Source: CAWBRT01 sp963832365 (GTDB lineage: Bacteria > Acidobacteriota > Terriglobia > Terriglobales > Acidobacteriaceae). Taken from it: a stretch of DNA of 64,000 nucleotides. The position numbers and the translations under genes were made by a program. Below are positions 53,532 through 61,871 of this stretch, piece after piece (position 1 is the first letter of the stretch; each line of letters begins with the position of its first letter). The notes under the pieces are model-generated. The model was not told the origin of the DNA and searched no databases. It saw only the letters and a list, made by a program, of their open reading frames with translations. The stretch spans positions 112,710 through 176,709 of the forward strand of contig CAWHUL010000020.1 in the NCBI GenBank assembly GCA_963832365.1, written 5' to 3'.

Positions 53532-53617
53532 GGCGATCAATTCTACTAGAGTAGCGGCTGGATGGGGAGTTCTGTTGACCTTAAGCCAGGAAAGATAAAC
53601 CTTAGGGTGGAGCCGCA
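53532..53617. other. Probable junction between chromosomal and virion-like sequence
   Basis: 86 bases separate the ilvD start from the first gene of the unrelated block. The left part carries the possible ilvD -10 (TAGAAT on the minus strand, 53545-53540). The right part carries GGGTGGAGCCGCA, a binding site for the ATG at 53618. No tRNA, integrase or obvious attachment repeat is seen. Confidence 0.4.
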
Positions 53618-53895
53618 ATGGGCTACACGGCAGGGGTTTCGCGTCCGTGACTGCCAAGAACGCCGGCGCCGACGCCACCTTCATCTTCGCCCCCTGCCAG
53701 AACGTCTCCCCCGTGAACACGTCGACGGCGGGCTCCCTACTCATTACCGATGGTCCCAACTGCATGGCGAGCTCGGAGTTTCTGACCATCGCCGCGGGTG
53801 ACGTCATCACCATGCTCTGCATGAACCAAACGAGCGTGGCCGACGTCACGATCGCCTATGCGAACACTAACTTAATTCGGTATGCTGCCCCCTAG
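53618..53895 (+). CDS. Small unknown protein of the virion-like block, probably frameshifted near its start
   Basis: The open part from GTG 53647 gives 82 residues (TAKNAGADATFIFAPCQNV to NLIRYAAP), a beta-rich, secreted-looking but signal-less sequence with two Cys. A better start is the ATG at 53618, which has a good binding site. It joins the main frame if one G is missing from GGGG at 53632-53635, giving MGYTAGGFASVTAKNAGADA. No family was recognised. Its context suggests a small structural protein. Confidence 0.5.
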
Positions 53896-53934
53896 TCGTT
53901 CGTCTTCCACCACCTCAATTGAAGGAAATGAAAC

Positions 53935-54312
53935 ATGATCAAGCTCACAGTCAAGCAACTCGTCGAGGCCGCCACCGGCAACCAGTCTGGAAGCGCCCTG
54001 AGCCGCTTCTTCGCCCTCGACAAACCCGTCGCCGTCGCCTGGCAGAACCGCGGGCAGATCAAGGCCTGCACCGACGAGATGAAGCTCTACGAGGAGCGCC
54101 GGCTCGCCCTATGCGAGAAGCACGGCACGAAGAACGAGTCTTCGAGCCAGTTCACGTTCGACGTCGAGGGCACCAAGAACTTCACCACTGAAATGAACGA
54201 GCTCTTAAAGCAGGAGGTCGAGCTGCCGGGAACACCCGTGAAGATCGCCTCCCTGAACGGGCGCGTGTCCGAGTCCGATCTCAGCCTCATCGAACCCTTC
54301 CTGACCGACTAA
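53935..54312 (+). CDS. Small phage-like protein (resembles DUF1617)
   Basis: A 125-residue, mostly helical protein (MIKLTVKQLVEAATG, SRFFALDKPVAVAWQNRGQI, YEERRLALCEKHGTKNE, SESDLSLIEPFLTD). The arrangement of an N-terminal LTVKQL strand, a helix with VAVAWQNR, then a central YEERRLAL helix and a final D-L-x-x-I-EPF resembles by eye the DUF1617 family of tailed phages. GAAGGAAATGAAAC precedes the ATG. The match was not checked by profile search. Confidence 0.5.
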   Translation: MIKLTVKQLVEAATGNQSGSALSRFFALDKPVAVAWQNRGQIKACTDEMKLYEERRLALCEKHGTKNESSSQFTFDVEGTKNFTTEMNELLKQEVELPGTPVKIASLNGRVSESDLSLIEPFLTD

Positions 54313-54346
54313 AACACCAATTCCGAGAAACCGCGAGGAGAACACC

Positions 54347-57027
54347 ATGGCCATAGCAACAATCCCAGTCGTCGTACCTCCCTTCGGCGACGGGCCGAGC
54401 TCCGACATATCCACGCTCGTCGGGGCGAAGACCGTGACCCTGACGGGTCTGTTCCAGGGGGCCTACGTTCTCCTCGCGAGCCACGACGACGCCACCTACG
54501 TCCCCGTGCTGACCTTCGACTCGAACGGCCTCGAGAGCGTCAGGCAGACCCTGGCCGACGCCTTCAAGTTCGTGCGCGTCCGGACCGTCGCGAACACCGT
54601 CCCCGGCGGCGGGGTCACGATGGAGGTCGCCGGCCTGCAGCGGTTTGGAGAAAACTTCTTCGCGGTGCTCGCGACCTTCCCGCCCGGGGCCGGAGGCACG
54701 AGTGTGGTCGTCGACACGGCCGGGCTCTTCCCGCCCACCGGCCTCGAGCAGGAGATGGACTTCATCTGCGCCGGAGGCTTTGCCGGCTCCCTGGTCGTGG
54801 AGGGCGGCAACGACGGCGCGAGCTTCAACCCGGTCGGGACGTTCCAGGCGGGCGAGCGGCAGAGACCGCTCGTCGGCCTCCTGACGCCGCTCGAGTTCGA
54901 GCCCCTGTCGACAGGCGACAACCTGCGGTACCTGCGCCTCACCCTGAATGGGCAGGCGACCTCGCCCGTCACGGTGACGTTCGGCGGAAGGATACCGGCG
55001 GCGGGCGGCGGGGGAGCTGGGATCCCCATGCCCGTCTTCACGTCGGACTCGGGGGGAGCGACGCTGCAGGCGCTCGGGCAGGGAGTGATCAGCGCTGGAA
55101 GCTCGATCGTACTCATCGGAGACGGCAACACCCTCGACACGTCATCGCCTTCGGCGACCGTGGTGGGAAACGCGTTGTCGGTGACCCAGTCGCCGGCGTC
55201 GACGATCCTCGGCCAGGGCCTGACCGCGTTCAGGTCTAATCAGTGTGTGATCGTCGGCTCCGGATCGAGCGCTTTCCAGGCGCCCGGCTCCGTGCTCGTG
55301 GGAACAGGCAACAACGTTGGGTCGGTCTCCGGCAGCTCGTTCTGCACAGTCGTAGGTTCAGGAAACACAATTGGCGACGGATCTTCGAGCTCGTCCATCT
55401 ATGGTGTGGCAAACACGATAAACCAGGACTCCTCGGGGTCGCTGATTGTGGGTGGCGGCAACACGATAGGAGATCCTGCGGGAGGAAACGCCGTCAACAA
55501 CAGCATCATCGGGACAAGCTCGACCATTGCCGACGGGACCCAGGTCAGCGCGATCCTGGGTGGGAGCACCAGCAGCATAGGCACGGGCTCAAGCAACTCA
55601 CTCGTGGTTGGTCCGGGCTCTTCTATCGGCGACAACAGTCCAAACACCCTTGTTGTGGGCTCGAACAGCCTCGCCACCGACACCTTCGTCGTGGTTATCG
55701 GCAGCAGCGCCAAGGTCAACAAAGGCACCGTCACGGCAATCAGCAGCATCGCCATCGGTCAAGGGGCAACCGTCGGTGATCCCGCCACCACCTTCGCCTG
55801 CGCGGGAGACATCGCCATCGGCTCCGGCGCCTCGGCCTTCGGCACGAGCGTCATCTCGATCGGCGCCGCAGCCGCCGCGGGAACGATCCTGGTAGACGCC
55901 AGCGGATCGGTCGTTCTCGGAGCGGGAGCCGTCTCGACGACCACCGACGCCGTCGCCGCCGGAACCGCGGCGACCGTCAGCTCCTCGTCGAGCACGGCCA
56001 TAGGGTTCCACGCGCTTGTCGATGTGGCGTCCGACAGCTCCTTGGCGATCGGTCCGTCATCCCTCGCCTCGGACATCGCCACTATAGCCCTCGGACTAAA
56101 TGCCAGGGTCAACAAGGGAATCGTCACCGCAAGAAGCTCCATCGCCATCGGCAACGGTGCCGTGGTGGGAAACGTGGCGACGACCTTCTCGTGCCTGGCG
56201 GGCCTAGCACTGGGCGACGGCGCGACGGCGTTCGGTGTCGCCTCCGTGGCGATAGGACAGGGAGCCGCGGTTGGGGGAGTTTTGGTGGACGCCTCGGAAA
56301 GCGTCGCCATCGGCCACAACGCCGTCGTGACGGACATGGTGAACGTGGCGCTCGGATCGGGTGCTGTGGTCAACAAGGGCACAGTTGGCGCCGGCGGCAG
56401 CCTGGCCATCGGGGCCTTCGCCGTCATAGGAAGCCCGACGACGGCGATCTCCTGTTTTGGCAGCGTCGCCGTCGGAAACGGCGCAGTCGCTTTTGGTCGA
56501 AGGAGTCATGTGTGTTGGGGGCACGGCCGGGGCGCAGACCGTCGATGCGGGAGGCAGCGTGGTCATCGGCGTCACTGCTCTTTCCCTGAACACAAGCATC
56601 GTGGCCGTGGGGCCAGGAGCCCAGGGCAACGGTGACTCTTCTATCGCCATCGGCAATACGGCCAAGGCTGGCGACACCATCGTCCCCAACATCTCGGACG
56701 CCGTATCCATCGGACACCTGGCGCGGGTCGTGGCCAACCAAGGCATAGCGATAGGCTCCCACGCGACCGTCGACATTACGCACGTGTCGAGCATGGCCTT
56801 CGGGGTCAACGCGACGACGACGCGGGCGACGCAAGTCGTGTTCAGCCCGGTGACCGACTTCATCGTCAACACACCCGGAACGGTACTGGTGCGAATTTGA
56901 TGCGAGTCTCGTTGGGGCCAACCACACCACCGTCATGCGGCTGCAGTACAAAAACGCCGTTGGCACTCTGGTCTCCCTACCCGTCACGGTCGATAACATC
57001 ACGGGCGCCTTGACCGTACCACTCTAA
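54347..57027 (+). CDS. Large fibre/adhesin-like protein with YadA-head-type repeats, two frameshifts
   Basis: About 893 residues when read through two single-base shifts, near 56495 (GG in TTTTGGTCG) and near 56890. Residues 1 to about 230 contain two similar beta-sandwich modules (VLLASHDDATYVPVLTFDS; LVVEGGNDGASFNPVGTF), each ending in a RxxRVR/YLRLTL strand. From about residue 235 to 850 there are many short repeats of the type AIGxGAxAFGxxxVxIG, as in the head of YadA-like trimeric adhesins. The tail reads LVSLPVTVDNITGALTVPL. A trimeric tail fibre or surface fibre is inferred. GCGAGGAGAACACC precedes the ATG. Confidence 0.6.
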
Positions 57028-57050
57028 CAAACAATTTTGGAGAAAACGTC

Positions 57051-57247
57051 ATGCCCCAGAACATCATCAACACACGGTCTTCCCGAACACCCAGGGTTTC
57101 GACTCCGTTCCCGCCGAAGAGCGCCCGCCGTTCTCGCCCGGCGAAGGCTCAGGCAACATCGTCCACCCCGCAGGTGTGGAGGCAAACCAGCAGGCTCCCG
57201 GCGTCGGTGTTCCTGTGGAAGTGCCGTCGCTCAACAGCCGAAAGTAA
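57051..57247 (+). CDS. Short MPQNIINT-family protein, frameshifted
   Basis: About 64 residues when the frame is corrected at an AC dinucleotide near 57072-57076. It reads MPQNIINT, then VFPNTQGFDSVPAEERPPFS, PGEGSGNIVHPAGVEANQQA and PSLNSRK. It is a shorter paralogue of the next gene, sharing the first 20 or so residues and the HPxGVEA motif. Function unknown. TTTTGGAGAAAACGTC gives the binding site. Confidence 0.55.
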
Positions 57248-57275
57248 ACCCCAATCTTCTTGAAAGGTCACAACC

Positions 57276-57728
57276 ATGCCCCAGAACATCATCAACACCG
57301 TGTTCCCTGTGAACCAGGGCTTCGACTCCGTCCCGACGGAGGTTCGCCCGCCCTTCTCCCCGGGGGCGGGGATCAATGAGGTACACCCCGTGGGGGTGGA
57401 GGCCGGCGACGCGGCCCCGGGGCTCGGCGTCGCGTTCGAGAAGCCCTCGGAGAAGGGCACACCTGCCTCGGTCTCGGCACCAAACAGCACGGCGGGCGGT
57501 GCCGAGGCTCCGGGGATCGGGGTCGCGAACGACTCGCCCGAGGACGACAGCAACCTGTTTGCCGGCGACGGGCCGGTGGGCGTGCTGCGCACGGAGACCG
57601 CACTCGGGAGGGTGGATGGTGGGCTGCTGCAACCGGGCGGCACGCCGGTGAACGTCACGCAGAACACGATCGCGAACCAGGTGCTCGGGATCGGGTTTCC
57701 GCAGAATGTTGCCGGGGGGATCCGCTAG
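57276..57728 (+). CDS. MPQNIINT-family protein, unknown
   Basis: A 150-residue protein rich in Gly, Pro and Ala, largely without predicted helix. It begins MPQNIINTVFPVNQGFDSVP and contains RPPFSPGAG, HPVGVEA and repeated AxGxGVA patterns, then a C-terminal part VNVTQNTIANQVLGIGFPQN. The conserved N-terminus shared with the preceding gene may be a virion-attachment tag. No family recognised. Spaced 28 bases after the short paralogue with AAAGG before the ATG. Confidence 0.6.
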   Translation: MPQNIINTVFPVNQGFDSVPTEVRPPFSPGAGINEVHPVGVEAGDAAPGLGVAFEKPSEKGTPASVSAPNSTAGGAEAPGIGVANDSPEDDSNLFAGDGPVGVLRTETALGRVDGGLLQPGGTPVNVTQNTIANQVLGIGFPQNVAGGIR

Positions 57729-57745
57729 CACGAGAGACTGATCTG

Positions 57746-57910
57746 TCAGAGGGCAGATCCTCCCCACGAGAACCTGACTCTCAAGAAATGAGTCCTCTTC
57801 TCAGGTGGAAGCTTCAGGCGATTGAGGATCTGCTCCCGCTCATTGCGGTCCGACTCCTTGTGCAAGGCTCGCAGCGCCTCCAACCTCTTGCTCCTCTTAA
57901 ACTTGGTCAC
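57746..57910 (-). CDS. 54-residue basic protein, last gene of the nucleotidyltransferase module
   Basis: A GTG-start ORF whose start overlaps the nucleotidyltransferase stop (GTGA). It reads TKFKRSKRLEALRALHKESD, then a Leu-rich helix ending LKLPPEKRTHFLRVRFSWGG SAL. The C-terminal KRTxFLRxR-x-GGSAL looks like a conserved tail that I recall from small proteins next to nucleotidyltransferase genes, but that is unverified. Strict coupling suggests it is a partner or antidote of the upstream protein. Confidence 0.55.
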   Translation of the reverse strand: MTKFKRSKRLEALRALHKESDRNEREQILNRLKLPPEKRTHFLRVRFSWGGSAL

Positions 57911-58377
57911 TTGCCGCCTCCATCCTTTAATCGCAGCGTCTTCTCCAACAGGGGAAGAACGGCCAGATCCTTCTCCCTTCCAGTCTGTCGCTTGCTCCTG
58001 ATCACGTCGGTTAGCGACGCCACCAGGAGAAAAGCTCCGTTGAAAGACACCTCCTCGGCCCTAGACCTGAGCGACTCGAAGGACTTCACCCCGTCGACGA
58101 CCCCCATCATGTCAACCTGCAGACCCTCATCGCTGTTCCAGATCCTGTAAAATCGCGAGAGTGGGTACTCGGGCTGCGAGATCGTGGCCCCGAGCAGCTC
58201 GGCCACGGCCTTCATCTTGACGATGTTCTTCAATGTTGGTCGAAACATGAAATCGAAGTCGTCGGTCGTTACCGGAGCACCGCCCAATGCGGCAGCCGCG
58301 TTACCAATCAAAACGACCTCCAACCTCTCTTGAGCGAACGCTCTGGCGATAGTTTCAAGTAAGCTCTCGGCGTCCAT
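57907..58377 (-). CDS. Nucleotidyltransferase-fold protein (DUF6036/MNT-like)
   Basis: A 156-residue protein. The nucleotidyltransferase core is visible as VVLIGNAAAALGG (G25, N26), VTTDDFDFMF (D40, D42) and a third acid in LQVDMMG (D89). This is the minimal catalytic set for transferring NMPs in toxin-antitoxin proteins such as MNT and MenT. AAGGAG lies 8 bases before the ATG at 58377; a TTG one codon earlier is also open. It overlaps the next gene by GTGA. No HEPN partner is present. Toxin or antitoxin role is inferred from fold and context. Confidence 0.7.
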   Translation of the reverse strand: MDAESLLETIARAFAQERLEVVLIGNAAAALGGAPVTTDDFDFMFRPTLKNIVKMKAVAELLGATISQPEYPLSRFYRIWNSDEGLQVDMMGVVDGVKSFESLRSRAEEVSFNGAFLLVASLTDVIRSKRQTGREKDLAVLPLLEKTLRLKDGGGK

Positions 58378-58425
58378 CAAAACTTCTCCTTACAAACAAG
58401 TTTGCGCGCGATTAGGTCGGTTTCC

Positions 58426-58602
58426 TCATGACAGCCCGCGAGCCAGCCTCTGCATGGGGGGAAGAGTCAGATTGAAGAGAACGTGCTCCAGGTCACCAGG
58501 ATCCACCTCCGTCCCTCGAACCATCTTGTTCGCTACCTCCCTTCGATAGATGCGATCCTCAGCAAAACGCTTGAGGTCGACACGATCTGAATCAGCACTC
58601 AT
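58426..58602 (-). CDS. 58-residue protein of the nucleotidyltransferase module
   Basis: A short charged protein reading MSADSDRVDLKRFAEDRIYR, then REVANKMVRG, VDPGDLEHVLFNLTLPPMQR and LARGLS. Its ATG overlaps the antitoxin-like stop by 11 bases, so the two are coupled. It is too short for RelE/ParE and no family was recognised. A partner of the RHH protein or of the nucleotidyltransferase is inferred. Confidence 0.55.
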   Translation of the reverse strand: MSADSDRVDLKRFAEDRIYRREVANKMVRGTEVDPGDLEHVLFNLTLPPMQRLARGLS

Positions 58603-58792
58603 CCTCACCCCTCTTCTTGAAAATTTCACGCTTGCTTTCGCCGTTCGACTTTTCCGCCAGATAGAAAGCCTCAATACCATCAAGATGTTTGAGGATTGCC
58701 TCCCTGGCATAAAAGGACTTCGTTCTACCCGTTCTCGCGGACAAACGAGCCAGTCGTTCGTCAATCTCAGTGGGAAGTCTCAACGCCAACAT
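58592..58792 (-). CDS. Ribbon-helix-helix antitoxin-like protein (RelB/CopG type)
   Basis: A 66-residue protein: a beta strand LALRLPTEI, then helices DERLARLSARTGRTKSFYAR and EAILKHLDGIEAFYLAEKSN. The RTKSFYAREAI pattern is typical of RHH antitoxins of the RelB/DinJ kind that bind their own promoter. First gene of the four-gene minus-strand unit. The frame extends upstream to 59152 but only MLALRLP onward is family-like. No Shine-Dalgarno is seen; TATACA 10 bases upstream suggests a short or leaderless mRNA. Confidence 0.75.
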   Translation of the reverse strand: MLALRLPTEIDERLARLSARTGRTKSFYAREAILKHLDGIEAFYLAEKSNGESKREIFKKRGEDEC

Positions 58793-58798
58793 GATGAT

Positions 58799-58822
58799 TA
58801 CATGTATAGCACAACCCGTGCT
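58799..58822 (-). promoter_or_regulatory. Possible operator of the antitoxin-like gene
   Basis: An 8-bp palindrome TACATGTA (58799-58806) and an inverted repeat AGCAC-N5-GTGCT (58808-58822) lie 7 to 30 bases before the antitoxin ATG, overlapping a -10-like TATACA. RHH antitoxins often bind such sites. Binding is not shown. Confidence 0.4.
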
Positions 58823-59150
58823 GCTAAAACAAATCTTCCTTAAAGGCTTGACCTGCCAAGACGATACCCCTAGGCTAGTAGTCAATCTTCGTTCTCGGCC
58901 CTCCGACCGGCCCGCGCGGCCCCACGGACGGTTACCACGAGAATCTCGCACCAACCTCAGCTCGACCCGTCGGCAGGTTGTTCTCCGCAAGCTCCCGAGG
59001 TCGCCTTGCTCCCAGTCGTGCATCCCCGTAAGCCTTGTCGCTCTCCTGACCGGCGCCGGTCTCGCCACCGGCCGCCGAGGCTTGTCCATGCTGCCGAAAA
59101 GTCCTCTACCGGGCGTCTTGCTCGTGCGCTGGATACGGTTCACCACGGTC
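58823..59150. other. Region between divergent module and structural genes
   Basis: About 330 bases. Both strands have open frames but neither shows family features; the plus frame is Arg/Pro/Ser-rich in the manner of a shadow. It should contain promoters for both directions. Confidence 0.4.
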
Positions 59151-59567
59151 ATGGCTCGTCACCCTCGCGGCTTCGATTCTCCCCGTGGTCGCATGGGAGC
59201 GTTCGGCATGGACGCGCGAAAGCTCGCCGACGTGGGACTCGCCAGCGCTCCTCGCAAGACAACCGTCGGCAACGAGACCGGCGTCTGGACCGCGGACTTC
59301 CGGAAGCCTCTCACCAAGGAAGTCTTCCTCAAGTCGGCTCCCGTGCAGTACGCGGCCTTCAAGCGCTCCATGGTGTCCATGGTCCCGACCGTGAAAGGTT
59401 TCGTGGGAGCCAAAGTCGACGGAGTTTCTTGCTCGCTCTCCGGTCTGCTCGGTGTCGGACACCTGGCGGGATCGGCTGGCGTCGCGAGTTGGGTGAGAGA
59501 TCCCTTGGTGCGGAAGAAGTTTCAGAAAACGACCGACACCTTCAACCTCACCAACGGGATCTTCTAA
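59151..59567 (+). CDS. Phage-like protein with C-terminal GLLGxxHLxGxxG motif
   Basis: About 138 residues from the ATG at 59151; ATG at 59209 (after GGGAG) is an alternative start. The C-terminus reads LSGLLGVGHLAGSAGVASWV followed by KKFQKTTDTFNLTNGIF. The motif resembles the end of some phage tail/lysozyme-associated and virion proteins, where a LLxAAHLGGxGG segment precedes an aromatic end. The N-terminal part is unassigned. It overlaps the next ATG by one base, so it is in an operon with it. Confidence 0.5.
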   Translation: MARHPRGFDSPRGRMGAFGMDARKLADVGLASAPRKTTVGNETGVWTADFRKPLTKEVFLKSAPVQYAAFKRSMVSMVPTVKGFVGAKVDGVSCSLSGLLGVGHLAGSAGVASWVRDPLVRKKFQKTTDTFNLTNGIF

Positions 59568-59737
59568 TGCCAAAGAGTGAGTTCGAAGTCCTGAAAAAAA
59601 TGATCGAACAACTTGGTCTTGAGTTCCAGGAATTCGCAAGTGGGATCGAGACCAAGTTCAACAACATATCCAACTCGCTCAAGTCGTGCCAGTCCCACTG
59701 CCACGTGAGAAACCAGGAAGAGAGCAAAGACACATGA
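59567..59737 (+). CDS. Small coiled-coil protein
   Basis: A 56-residue protein (MPKSEFEVLKKMIEQLGLEF, then QEFASGIETKFNNISNSLKS and CQSHCHVRNQEE). Heptad-like hydrophobics over residues 5-45 predict a coiled coil. Its ATG overlaps the previous stop (TAATG) and its stop overlaps the next start (ATGA). Function unknown; a small tail or lysis component is possible. Confidence 0.6.
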   Translation: MPKSEFEVLKKMIEQLGLEFQEFASGIETKFNNISNSLKSCQSHCHVRNQEESKDT

Positions 59738-60009
59738 GAGCCGAAATCAAAGGTCGCTCGCAAGGAAGCCTGGAAGAGAGGCGTGCTCTCTCGTGTGGCG
59801 ACGATACCTCTATCCTCAACCGAACGATCACCGGGATCCCTCACACCGACTACAGGGTGCTCGTGACCGCCGCTGCCCTGAAGCTCTCGAACGGCAAACC
59901 CACCACCAAGCACTACGCGGTGGCCAAGAAGATAGTCGACCGGTCGCTGGTATCACGCGGTGTCGGCATCGTGATCCCCCACGCCAAACCAGGACGTGTC
60001 ACGCGCTAG
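59734..60009 (+). CDS. Unknown 91-residue protein of the virion-like operon
   Basis: Reads MRAEIKGRSQGSLEERRALS, then ILNRTITGIPHTDYRVLVTA and KKIVDRSLVSRGVGIVIPHA. It is basic and mixed alpha/beta, with no recognised family. ATGA overlap with the upstream coiled-coil gene and 10 bases to the next start show operon organisation. Confidence 0.6.
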   Translation: MRAEIKGRSQGSLEERRALSCGDDTSILNRTITGIPHTDYRVLVTAAALKLSNGKPTTKHYAVAKKIVDRSLVSRGVGIVIPHAKPGRVTR

Positions 60010-60019
60010 GAGAATGACC

Positions 60020-61830
60020 ATGCGAGATGACGACATGATCGCGACAGGGCTCATGGACGACCGAGATCCGGGTGGTACCGACATCTACGGCATGATCCCT
60101 CTTCTGTCCTTCGTCGACGAAGATGAGGATGAAGACGAAGACGATGACACCTCGGGTGCCGACGACGACGAACAGGAGCTTCCTCCTCTCATTGCACCGT
60201 CGAGCATCGAAGTCGACGTTCCCGAAGGGACAGAGCTGACCGACGACGACGAAGCCTTCCAGGCCCTGACCGCCCGTGGAGTTACCGACATGTTCCCCGG
60301 CGAAGCACGCAAGCTCATCACCTACATGCGTCCCTTCACCGAAGAAGAGAGACATCGCCGAAGATCCTTACCTCAATGACCTACGCTGGACCGACGATCC
60401 ATCCCACACCGACGACGTGCTCCGCGCCGGCAAGTCCGACCGGGGCATGGACAACTACCTCGACGACGCCACTTACGGAGACATCCACATGAAGAGCCCT
60501 GAAGAAGTCGCCGAACGCTTCGGCACCGACAAGTTGCCGCCCTTTCGCGCCAAGCGGCGTCCGGTGAAGATCCCCGTCAAGCTGGTCAACGCGACCGTGG
60601 TCGTGGGGCTCACCAAGAAGCTCACCGTCGAGCACGCCAACTGGCTCGCAGAGCAGGACAAGAACGCGGGTGTGGTCGTCCGGCCTCGCTCGTACTACGA
60701 GAACGTCGGCAAGCTCTGGGCCAAGGACAAACTCAAGAGGGCCGCGATCCCGAGCACCTCGTCTTCGTCGGGCTGGGGAAAGCACCCCAAAGCAATTCGT
60801 GGTCGCAGCCGACAGGTTGCTCAAGAGCACGGCGAACGTGCGCTCGCGCTTTTCGCCAACGCTTGGCGACCAGGTCGACATGGGCGGCTGGAACCCCGTC
60901 AAGGCGATCGCGTCCGCCGCCAAGTCCATCGAACACGGCGTCGCGAAGGGTGCCAGCCTGGCCTACCGGGGAGCCAAGTTCGCCGCCACGAAACCCTTCG
61001 TTTATGTCTACAAGGGCGTCCGGTACATCGGCGAGAAGGCCATGCAGTTCGCCCTCAAACCGATCAAGATGGTCGTCGGCCGCTTCAAGAAGAAGATGGT
61101 GAACCGCAAGGCCGCCGAGCTCGCCCAGCAGCGCGGACTGTCCGCTCCCGGTCCGACCGAGATCGCGCAGGCCTCCGCCTGGGCCAAGAACGTCACCCAG
61201 CACAGCGGCTCGCGGTACGCGCGCGCCGCCGCCTCGCTCATGGGCAGCGAACGCTTCGATCCCGGCTACGGCATGCGCGACGTGGACCTCACCTTCGGTG
61301 ATGACAACGACGGCAACGACCTCATGGGTGTGGCCCCCGCGCTCCTGTACCCGCTCATCGTGCTCGGAGCCGTCGGCCTGGCCGTCATCCTCGACAAGGT
61401 CTACAACGCGGCCTTCAAGCACTCCTCCGCGCCGGCCCCGGCCGCGGATCCGAACGCGCAGGATCCAAACGCCGTCGACCCCGGCGCGATGGACCCCAGT
61501 GCGATCGATCCGGGCTCCGCCGACGCCTCCGCTGCCCCCGGGGCCTACGATCCGGGAGCCGGCGACCCGGGTGCCGGCAATGCGGGGGCCTACGACGACG
61601 GCTCCGCGGACAGCTCGGGCTACGCTGACAACTTGGGGCTGCACGGTCGCGCGCGAGACAAGCCTAAACCTCGCTCAAAAAAACCTTACAAGACCGACTG
61701 GTCAAAGAACGTGATCCTCCAGAAATTCCCCAGCGGAAAGATTTCCGTAGAGCAAATGAACAAACTCAGCAAAGAATACAAATTCTACGCCAACAACCTG
61801 ATCAAGATGGGACGACTTCGTCTCGCTTAA
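60020..61830 (+). CDS. Large membrane-associated virion-like protein, two frameshifts
   Basis: About 603 residues when corrected at 60350 (extra A in GAGAGACATC) and at 60780 (extra A in GGGGAAAGC). The N-terminus is very acidic (SFVDEDEDEDEDDDTSGADD). A middle part reads TVVVGLTKKLTVEHANWLAE and VVVRPRSYYENVGKLW. A basic helical part (KAIASAAKSIEHGVAKGASL) precedes one clear membrane segment (LLYPLIVLGAVGLAVILDKV). DPxA/DPGA repeats and a basic C-terminus follow. AGGAG lies 8 bases before ATG 60020. No family recognised. Confidence 0.55.
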
Positions 61831-61871
61831 CGATTATCAACGACTCCACACTCTCAAGAGGACTAGCAACC

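Noticed and set aside
53562..53801. Integrated prophage boundary with att site
   Set aside because: No integrase, tRNA or direct repeat is visible at the junction; a chimeric join is at least as likely.
58592..59152. 186-residue version of the antitoxin-like protein
   Set aside because: Only the last 66 residues look like a ribbon-helix-helix protein; the upstream 120 residues are Arg-rich shadow sequence.
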